DNA from: Bugulina stolonifera
Lineage: Eukaryota; Bryozoa; Gymnolaemata; Cheilostomatida; Bugulidae
Reading direction: 5' to 3'
Length of the DNA: 64,000 nucleotides
Assembly: GCA_935421135.1 (NCBI GenBank)
Contig: OW285197.1
Location: 5,265,350-5,329,349, forward strand
The position numbers and the translations under genes were made by a program. The notes beneath the pieces were generated by a model. The model was not told where the DNA came from. It worked only from the letters and a program-made list of their open reading frames with translations, and made no database searches. Shown piece after piece: positions 55,513 to 64,000 of the stretch (positions are counted from its first letter, which is position 1; each line of letters starts with the position of its first letter).

Positions 55513-58500
55513 ATGTCTGATAACATAAGACTTGCAGCTCAGGAATTATTTAATGTACACATACAGCCTACTAGTAAGCAGATCTTGGTTGCAGTGGTCC
55601 TGGACAGGTATGTCTTCAATCTAACCTAAATTTCCACAGAGGACAATGATTTCTGGGTATCAATAATCTCAAGATACAGAACAGAATGAATGTGTGGATA
55701 TTACTAAGTCATGTACATGTACATGTACATGTAATATGTAATATGTATATGTATGTATATGTAGTGTGTATTCTGCATGCTTTATAATTATGGCGTATCT
55801 ATCTATGCACAGCATACATGTACATGTAGCTTGCATGGCTAACCTAACATTTCAGTACAGTCCATGTACTGAATGCATAATGTTGCTATATAACATGCAA
55901 CAGTTGTATAAAATATTATCTCATTTTATTATCAGACTGGTATCATGAACACGACAAGGTCAATGTTGGTGAAGTGAAGGTCAAGTATATCTAAAACTAC
56001 ATTTTAGCTAAAGTCAGAATATTAACTGTTCTCACACTTTTCAGAAAGTCCATGTTCCATTCATGTTCTACAAAGTATATTAATGTGCATGTTGTACTTA
56101 ATTGCAGTGTTAGAGAAGCGATGTCTAAGAAATCATCCAGTTCCTTTACTTTAGCTGACGCTGAGAATTTTCTCGGGCGTGAAAATGTGGAGTCGGCTCC
56201 TCTGTTTAAAGACTACGTAGCCTCTATAGAAGAATTAGGTAGAGCATTTAACTAGCAATGTACTTGTAGTCACTTTAAAACCTTCATAGCAAATATTATG
56301 AATGATGCGTGAAAAACGTGTTACACGAAATCAACTTTCCACTGAACTGAATCGTACAACACAAACATTGAGCAGACGCAGGAAATTCTCAAATCTGTAA
56401 AGATTTATACAGTAACACATCATTCTATTACGATATCACGTTCTTGCAGAATAGGAGAAATATAGTAATTATTTTGGTTTATATTTCCATCTGGAGAAAT
56501 GCATAATGTTTACCAGGATATTGTTTTGTTAACACTCCTTATGGCAGTCGGAGATGGAAAACCACAGAAGTACGGAAGTGGATCGCGAACACCATGTCTA
56601 CAATATAAGTACAAACTTTTATTATGCCTCGAAATCTGATGATAGATTAGCATTGCAGAACAAAAATATTTTTTTCACATATAAAGTCAGATTTGACCAC
56701 ACTTTGCTTTCACATCCAGGTTCTTATGTAAAGAATATAGACGTAAGCGGATTCTTTAGTACAGATGATGAAGGGCGTCTTCATACCTATTTAGATCTTT
56801 CACACTCATGTGTACAGAACTTTTACTATGTTGGCATGAGTCCAAGCTGGCAGGACTTGGCTGAGGTGAGAATTTGTCCGAAGGTAAACAGTAATTGATA
56901 TTTAAGCAAAAGAAGTTTCCGTGCCAACTTTAAACTCACGCTCACTATTTTATAACTCAAAATACATGTAACTAGCCACCGGATTTCAGCCCTTATACTA
57001 ATTCTGTCCTCTCATTTTAAGTTACTGGTGATAGTTAGAAAAACGCTGACAGAAGAATATAAACCAATTACCAAGGAGGTTATGGAACTTGTGATCGGAT
57101 GGATGACAAAGTTCATGAATAGTATTTCACGTTGTTTACCTGCTGATGGTTGGGTAAGTTTATGAACTATCCATTGTATCTCATTCCCCAAACCGACATA
57201 CAAAAATCTTACACAGCCGTGTACCATTGAAAATCATTATATCATTGTAATTCTACAAAATTCCATCAGCTCTCAGCATTTTTTGCAGACTGAGCTTCCT
57301 GTCAGCTTTTATTTACAAATATTCTTTTTTCGTCCTATTTCATTGCAACTATTACACTTGTTCGTCAAATAGTGTAGTTCTACCGCAACTACACGTATAT
57401 GCTTCATCAAAATATATTTTTGCATGGGCAAACCTTTTGATGCTCTTGATCTTCATGATGTAGGATGACTTCTTGTCTCAATATCCACCACCACCTCCCT
57501 CCCCACCGACCTTGCCTGAAACTTCGAATACGGAAACAGTTTGTGGACCATTTGAAGATCCTGCCCATGTTGATTCAGCAGTACAGCCAAAAGATGTGAG
57601 CCAATACACTTTGCTAGCATAATATAAACACAAGTATTGCTAAATATCCTATAACACGCTTGGGTACAATACCAAGTTTAAATCTACAATGCAGTATCTC
57701 TTGAGTACTGCAACAATGGCAAATGCGCATTAGTGCACTTTAAACTTGTTTCGTGGTTTTCAGTGAAGTAAGATCACTCCTGGTTTATTGTGATACTTTG
57801 TACTACAGACTCTTAAATAAACTTTGTATTTCACTAAGCATGATTTCCCTCTTTAAGCGGATTGACATATTATTATTTTCTTAAAGGATGATGATGACAT
57901 CACTGAGCTACCTGACGTTAATAGCCCTGATAAGATGGTGGATAGAGAAACTGATATATTGCAACAAGCCGTTAATGAAACCATCGAGCAGTCAGTGGTG
58001 GGTCCCGGGATGCAATGTGTGAATGAAGCATGTTTTGTTTTCAACATGTGCATTTTACTACATTTCAAGTCAATTTACATCAACAAGCATGTAGCTGTTG
58101 ATAATGACACTCTAGTTTGCCATTCTGTTTGGGAAAATATTATTTATGTTTGTCTTGTTTTGTTAAACACTTTGTTTGCAGGTAGCAGAGGAAAATATGC
58201 ATGGATATACATGTGATGTGCAGACGGTCAGTGATAGATTGCAAGATGACATGACCTTGTCTCAGGTTACCACAGAGAAACAAGATGGCGGCCCGGATGA
58301 GCTACGGGATGCTCTTACACAAGCCATCACTACATTTTCTGTATGCATATCCGGATGATCTCTGAATGTCTTGCACAGTAAATGAAATTTTCCTAAAGCT
58401 ATTCAACTACTAATGACAATAATTATGTCAATCTTTTTACCAATGAGCCCAGTAGATTGCCAGCTTGTACATATACACGCATTGACAGTCTACATGTAGA

Positions 58501-61500
58501 AATCATGATGATTTGTATATGTAGAGGCAAAACATGAAAACATCACCATATACCAACGGATAACACGTATCAATGGTATTTGGACAAAATCTGGGTGAAA
58601 GTATAGCTATGCAGCCCATTCATTTGAAAATTCAGAACTATAATTAAAACTAGAGAAATAATACATTGTAATATTATGCGCAATGCCTGCGACGGAATAG
58701 CCGTACACATAAAACTTCTATTTCCATGTAGTACAAATGTATATGATCTCTTATATGTTATGTTTAATAGTAGAGGCAATCTGCAGCTATATGTTAGGCG
58801 TGTCAAGATCATGAGTTGTATAGTATACCAAGGGCAAGCTCATCTGTCAACAGTGTGCATTGTTTTTATTTTGAGCTTTAAGTAAAGTCGTCTGCTAGAA
58901 GTTTGTATTTCTAGGCAGCTACAATAACTGCGGAGCAGTGCGCTGTACACGACGGTTGTATGCCTCTAGTGGGATGTTCCTGCGGAGCTGTTGAAGGACC
59001 AAGATATGTATTGAATAGTCTTACAGGTGAATACTATAAGAACATGAGCACCTGCAATGTCTGTCGGAGATATCAGTGTCTTCACTGTGGAGATGAATTC
59101 AGGACTCGTGGTATCTGTCAAGTGCACATATTGGGTACAAAAACACACAAGGAAAACACCGCAATTGTAACAACCGAACATTCCAATCGGCCTCTATCAA
59201 CAAAGATGTCAGCCCCTCAACTTGATGACAACATAGCATTAGTTCCATGTGGAGGTCAATGTCCCGGTACTGAAGAGGACGCTTTCAAGGTTCACCAGTA
59301 TATGACTAAATGTCGAATATGTCAACAATACAAATGCTCAATCTGCATGAAAAAGAGCAAGCCCAGAAGAGTTCTAGAGACACACATCACGGATGATCAT
59401 GGGTTTGACTGTCATGCAGATATTGTAGAAAGTGCAATACTACAGCACAAGAAAGCAACTGCTTCTGTAAGTTTACTTTTCCTGTGGCGACTTTAGTGAA
59501 ACTCATGCAAAACGATGGTAGTTCTATAATTATAGTCCAATCAATAGTGCCTGTGATGAGACTTACAGTACAACTTTTATGAAGATGTATGGTGAAATAT
59601 AAGGATGTTGCAGGTTTCTTGTGTGAAGAAAGCTGAATGGTAGATATCAGAAAAAGTTCATGCAACTTCACTGAAATTGCAACAATACATTAAGCATATT
59701 GTACTGGTTTACACAATTTTAATATCCGAACACAGCTTGTCCGTACAGGCACGACTAATGGTTAATGGTTGATCTTACGATACATTCCCTTGTTAACAGT
59801 AAAAAAATTCACCAGTTGTACATTATTGGTTCTAGTACTAAACTACATAAAGACTCACCGGCTTATACTCCTCAACTGACCAGCCCCTTGTAGCTTGCAC
59901 TGCCAGGTGCTAGGCTGGTCAACTCCCTGTGAAAAAGGCGCAGGTGACATGGCCTTTTGTGGCACGGGTAGATGAGTTGCCTTGAAGCCACGCTTTACAT
60001 GACCCCAAGGACTAATGAGGCACAGGAGCAATTGTAGCTGGATGCTCTTCCTAACACCACCGTGACCGGGATTCGAACCTGGAACCTGCAGCATGAAAGC
60101 TCAGCATTCTAACCCCTAAGCCACAGCAAATGATGTTATTATCTTGCAGCCTCTGGGTAATAATGAATAAAATTAATTGCTATTGCTGCATATTACTATT
60201 TATCTAGCTTGGGCATGCAATATCGGAATATGCATAATTATTATTGTGTTGTGTTTAGTTTCAGAGAAAGGCTGCTGAACCACGGCTTGAGAATATTCGC
60301 TTAGTACCTGATGGAGCGATGCCATTGGTCGGATGCTCCTGTGGTGCTCCAGGGGGTCCAGAGTATTTCAGAAATCCCCACACGAGAAACTTGTACACCA
60401 ACATGAGCAAATGTAGCGTATGCCGGAGATTTCAATGCCTGATGTGTGGCGATGAATTCGGAACGTACATAACCTGCCAAACACACATATCAAATGAGCA
60501 GACACACCAAGATGGTACAGCAGTTGTAACTACTGAACACAGAAACCGTCCACTTCCAGCACCTGTTTCTCCTGCTCCACCACTGAGTGATCAGATCAAA
60601 CTTCTACCATGTGTAGATGATTGTCCTGGTAGCTCAGATGACGCATTTAAAATCCACCAGTATTTGAGTAAGTGCAGAAAATGTTGGAAATACAAATGCG
60701 CTCTCTGCACTTACAGGACAAAACTACGGAACATATCAGAACGGCATGTTAAAGAGAAACACCAACTTGACTTCCTAGAACCGGTGAAACAACGAGCAAT
60801 TAGTGAAAATCAGAAGATATCCATTAACGATATTCTGTTCAAAAAATTTGAAGAAATGTTAAACAAACCACCAGTAAGTGTTGTGCCACTGCAGCCCTTT
60901 TTCAATTATTGAGGGAAATTAAGAAAAAGTGAAGACGCAATATTATAGATGGTTTAAATAGTTATTATTGTGCTATCGGTAAACATAGGCAATAGTTTCT
61001 AGCCTAATAACCATGGCAGCACGGTATTAATATGAGTACAATCATTTACACAACTGTACCACCTTTATATAACCATTGAAAATTGCTATTCAAGAATATT
61101 CAGCGCGAAACATTGGGTTGACATCATTCAAAGCAACAACCACTGTGCAACTGAGTATTTTGTTAAAAATTCTAGCAAAAAGCACCTTGCGTTGTGAACT
61201 TGTAAAAATAATGGTTTTTGTTTCGTCATTTAAGGAGAGTAAAACTGTGGAGAAGAAGCCTCTGGTAGGATGCTCATGTGGGGCTCCTAATGGCCCAGCA
61301 TATCTTCTCAACACTGCAGGCAGTAAGCACCACGAAAACATAAGTGTTTGTAGGGTTTGCAAGCGATACCAATGTTTGCACTGCGGAGATGAATTTCCAA
61401 CCATAAAGAGCTGTGTGCATCATGTCTCTAGGGATAAGTCACACCAAGACGGTACAGTGTGTGTTACTACAGAGCATCAGAACCGCCCACTTCCACCACC

Positions 61501-61777
61501 ATTATCTTTTGCACCACCCCTTAGTGACCAGATCAAGCCACTACCTTGTGTAGATGTCTGTCATGGTACTGCAAAGGATGCATTTAAAGTTCACCAGTAC
61601 ATGAGCAAATGTAGACTATGCGAAGGATATAAATGTGCGTTATGCCCGTACAAATCAAAGCACAAAGGAGCAGTGACACAGCACACCATACACAAACACA
61701 AACTTGATTACATGAAACCAGTTGATGAGTACGCAATTAAGAAGAACACAGAGTTATGCATTCCAACATTCAGATAA
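55513..61777 (+). CDS. Cluster gene 5: chimeric-looking paralogue with three zinc-finger units (about 871 aa)
   Basis: Exons: 55513-55607, 56108-56238, 56720-56865, 57022-57153, 57464-57595, 57887-57997, 58182-58340, 58915-59466, 60259-60873, 61235-61777 (2616 nt, in frame). Exons 1-4 give the same 168-aa domain as genes 1 and 3. Exon 5 encodes only 44 aa and has no pentapeptide repeats. An extra 53-aa exon (58182-58340) is related to the first exon of genes 2 and 4 and is missing from genes 1 and 3. The first finger exon also resembles genes 2 and 4 in its lead-in (AEQCAVHDGC). Three complete units follow; the gene ends ELCIPTFR then TAA. AATAAA lies at 61930-61935. The donor of exon 2 is GTAGAG rather than the GTTAGT of the paralogues. 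Confidence 0.82.
59706..60232 (+). mobile_element. MITE-like dispersed repeat, copy c, split by a SINE
   Basis: The left part (about 59706-59800: ATCCGAACACAGCTTG, CAGGCACGACTAATGG) and the right part (about 60129-60232: GCTATTGCTGCATATTACTA, TGCAATATCGGAATATGC) match the two halves of copy a. The intervening block is the SINE at 59866-60127, so the MITE was there first. Confidence 0.55.
59866..60127 (-). mobile_element. tRNA-derived SINE (minus strand) in a gene 5 intron
   Basis: Read on the minus strand, GTGGCTTAGGGGTTAGAATG (A box) is followed by GGTTCGAATCC (B box) and a body containing AGGAAGAGCATCCAGCTAC, which resembles a conserved SINE central domain. It lies between the first and second zinc-finger exons. 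An ORF across it is incidental. Confidence 0.65.
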
Positions 61778-62344
61778 TATTATTGTGAACTGTAGGAAAG
61801 GTGATGGTACATGCATTATGTGTCATGTGATTAATAATATGAAAGGGAAGTAAATCGGATTGTGCTTGGTTCTATCTACATGTATCTGTAGGTAGCTATA
61901 TAATTATTTTTTATGCAAAAATGAACTTCAATAAATGATGAGCAGAAGGTTATTTTCCCTAATTGTACATAATACGGACAATTATTAGAGTTACTGCATT
62001 TTACATGACTGCACAACAAGTGACAGATACAATGCAAGTAGGAATTATTTGCCCATCGCTAGAATAAAAAAGTAGAGCCATTTTACTATGACTTGTGGTT
62101 GGACAGTTAATTAGAAGCCTATGCTGTATACTAGCTTTGCATTACGACGAATTGCGTGAGTGGAAATACCAGTATTGCTACAAAATTGAAATATAATCTT
62201 CTTCGTTCAGAAATACTGTATCACTGATTAAGAGATTCTTCTGAGTAACTAAAGACTACTTGATTATCTTTGTGAAATTCTATCAGGGTGTCTAAATACA
62301 CACTTAAGGTGTAGATGGTGTAGATGCATAGTTACTAGGCATAG

Positions 62345-62522
62345 GCCCATATGGGGCAACATCTAACACTGACCGAATGTTTGAGTTTTATAACACTTGA
62401 CTAAAGGTTGTTCTGAAGGGAAGTCCATTGCTTACCAGGCAAACTTAGCCATTCTGTAATACTGAAAAAAATTAATTGTGGTTGCTGCATATTATTATCT
62501 TTATTTAGCTTGCGCGTGCAAT
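62345..62522 (+). mobile_element. MITE-like dispersed repeat, copy d (degenerate)
   Basis: Shares CTGAAGGGAAGTCC and GTTGCTGCATATTATTAT-type blocks with copies a and c in the same order; the ends are not clear. Confidence 0.45.
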
Positions 62523-62690
62523 GTCCACTCAACTACCGATTGTCTACTACTCGATTCAAACTTGATCAATACAGGCTACGCAGAACCTTTTTATCTAAGA
62601 CGGGCTACCAATGAGGTTATTCACAACAGAGGGTGCCTTATTAAACTACAGAAAAGAACTTGGAAAGTCGACTGATGTGGTCCTGCGCTT

Positions 62691-62893
62691 ACATGTACAT
62701 GTACATGTGCATGTACATGTACATGTACATGTACATGTGCATGTACATGTACATGTACATGTACATGTGCATGTACATGTACATGTACATGTACATGTGC
62801 ATGTACATGTACATGTACATGTACATGTGCATGTACATGTACATGTACATGTACATGTGCATGTACATGTACATGTACATGTACATGTGCATG
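62691..62893. repeat. TACATG microsatellite with 30-bp higher-order period
   Basis: ACATGT hexamers with one variant TGTGCA every 30 bp, seven times in register (GTGC at 62707, 62737 and so on to 62887). The variant spacing shows that expansion took place in 30-bp blocks. The sequence is self-complementary and could extrude as a cruciform. Confidence 0.92.
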
Positions 62894-63652
62894 ATTGTAC
62901 AACCCATGTGCTTCACAACTGGTTATAAGATAAATACAATTCAGAATAATGATCCATCAGCAACCAAATTCCATCTATGACTGCTAGACTAGAAGATTCC
63001 TTTGCATGTAGTATCTAGCCACTAACAGATATAAGAGACTCAAAGATAACCAAAAGATGGCTAGAACTGCCTTGGATACATTTTCAAAGTCAAGTGAGCT
63101 CAATTTATCTGGTACTCAATAGAAGATATGGAGTTGGTAGCTGCTTAATTTCAACCCGTTTGTCTAACTCAGCAGCATGAGCAATGTGCTCATCATTCTC
63201 TTCATGAATAATTCTATCTCCTCAAATATTTACGATTGTTGATTAGCAAAGGTTCACTACAAACACATGGTCTTTTGATTTGAAATATGCAACTGATTTT
63301 TATCAATATAATGCATTCACTATCTGCTAATTTTAGGAATTCCCTTGAATATACCACTCGCACATATAAAAATGCATTATCAAGGCTTTTGAAAATTATA
63401 AAAACAAACAAAATTTTTCATATTCTGTACTAAGCAAAGACAAGTTTATTACATTAGGTGTACAGGGTATAAAATAAGTATTACTTTGACACTAATAGCA
63501 CACTATATTGACGTATAAAATGATTCTCACTAATTAGGCAATGTAAGTTTCAGTAAAATTTGCTAGAAGTATCTTACAGTTCTTTCTCTATTGTAACCAG
63601 CTGTTCAAAAACTAGTGCAGCACTCTTTGGAGTGACAGTGTGACTAAATTGA

Positions 63653-64000
63653 CTACAACCTATCAAAATCAGGGGTAGGGTGTTTAACTTGAGGATGTAT
63701 AGTGATGGTTAAGTGCTGTGCCCCTGGTTGCCTATGATTGTCTAATATTGCTTTAGCATCAACTGATTTCATAAAATCTAACCTGTGATCTAAATTTATA
63801 TGATGCTGAACCGTAGATCTATTTCTAGATTGGTAAATGCAAGTCATACATCTATAACTCTCACATTTTCTACACTTGCTCATGTACTGGTGGACTTTAA
63901 AGGAATCATCCGCCTCGCCTGGACAGGAAGCAACTGGACAAGGTAGCAGCTTAATCTCATCACAGAGCAGTGGAGCAGTGGTTTCTGTTGCGTGAAATGG
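63653..64000 (-). CDS. Partial minus-strand zinc-finger paralogue (divergent)
   Basis: The 3' end of a gene that continues beyond the window. From 64000 the frame reads through TAPLLCDEIKLLPC, C-P-G-E-A-D-D-S-F-K-V-H-Q-Y, MSKCRKCESYRCMTC and a C-x2-C-x12-H-x4-H finger, then LDFMKSVDAKAI, the same order as the second half of each cluster unit. It ends 30 residues later in a unique tail at TAG (63655-63653). Divergence is much greater than among genes 1-5 and the orientation is opposite, so it is an older family member. The tail could also be read-through into an intron. Confidence 0.75.
   Translation of the reverse strand, partial: PFHATETTAPLLCDEIKLLPCPVASCPGEADDSFKVHQYMSKCRKCESYRCMTCIYQSRNRSTVQHHINLDHRLDFMKSVDAKAILDNHRQPGAQHLTITIHPQVKHPTPDFDRL

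Larger units (their letters stand above)
61778..63652. other. Intergenic, gene 5 to the minus-strand gene
   Basis: Contains the gene 5 polyadenylation signal, a degenerate copy of the dispersed MITE (about 62345-62522) and the TACATG array at 62691-62893. The long plus and minus ORFs over that array (HVHVHV, MYMYMC) are artefacts. Confidence 0.6.

Noticed and set aside
62611..62980. HVHVHV and MYMYMC ORFs
   Set aside because: Translations of the 30-bp TACATG array; both strands and several frames are open for that reason.
1..64000. CRISPR arrays, bacterial operons, riboswitches or rRNA genes
   Set aside because: The tandem repeats lack spacer diversity of CRISPR type, the genes have introns, and no conserved rRNA or riboswitch core was seen.

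Overview
The window looks like animal nuclear DNA. It is AT-rich, its genes are split by short introns with GT..AG borders, and it carries dense palindromic TACATG/CATGTA microsatellites, small inverted-repeat elements, tRNA-like SINE fragments and one complete virus-like DNA transposon. The style is consistent with a demosponge genome of the Amphimedon type. That assignment is an inference from overall character, not from a marker gene.

Region 1 (1-18,780). A Polinton/Maverick element occupies 2237-13099. It has 6-bp target duplications (CATCAT), AGTAGT...ACTACT ends and terminal inverted repeats of about 720 bp. On the plus strand it encodes, in order, a coiled-coil protein, a small membrane protein, a packaging ATPase, two small accessory proteins, a retroviral-type integrase with a C-terminal chromodomain, a penton-like minor capsid protein, a basic minor virion protein, a double-jelly-roll major capsid protein and an adenain-like cysteine protease. 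No protein-primed DNA polymerase B is present. Its usual space holds a 740-bp inverted array of 31-bp repeats lying between two outward-facing promoter-like sequences, plus a small minus-strand ORF. The element sits inside one copy of an old 1.5-kb segmental duplication. The second copy (13.8-15.2 kb) serves as an approximate empty site. The rest is intergenic, with several hairpin elements.

Region 2 (18,780-25,200). An eight-exon gene (19650-23544) encodes a secreted protein of about 370 aa. It has a signal peptide, a VWA domain with an intact MIDAS motif, and the conserved segment that follows the VWA domain in hemicentins.

Region 3 (25,200-64,000). This is a tandem family of unrecognised genes. 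Full-length members start at 25249, 40283 and 55513, which is a repeat period of about 15.0-15.2 kb. An N-terminally shortened relative (34903 and 47871/49493) lies between successive full-length members. Full-length proteins combine a novel N-terminal domain of about 168 aa built from four exons, a His/Ser/Pro-rich linker made of 13, 23 or 0 ESPSH-type pentapeptides, and three or four copies of a Cys/His-rich unit of about 170-205 aa. Each unit occupies one phase-0 exon and contains two C2H2-like fingers. Copies differ by unit number, exon hybridisation and nonsense codons, as expected from unequal crossing-over. A divergent member on the opposite strand enters the window at its right end. 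All gene models here are built by hand from splice signals and comparison between paralogues; no transcript evidence was available.
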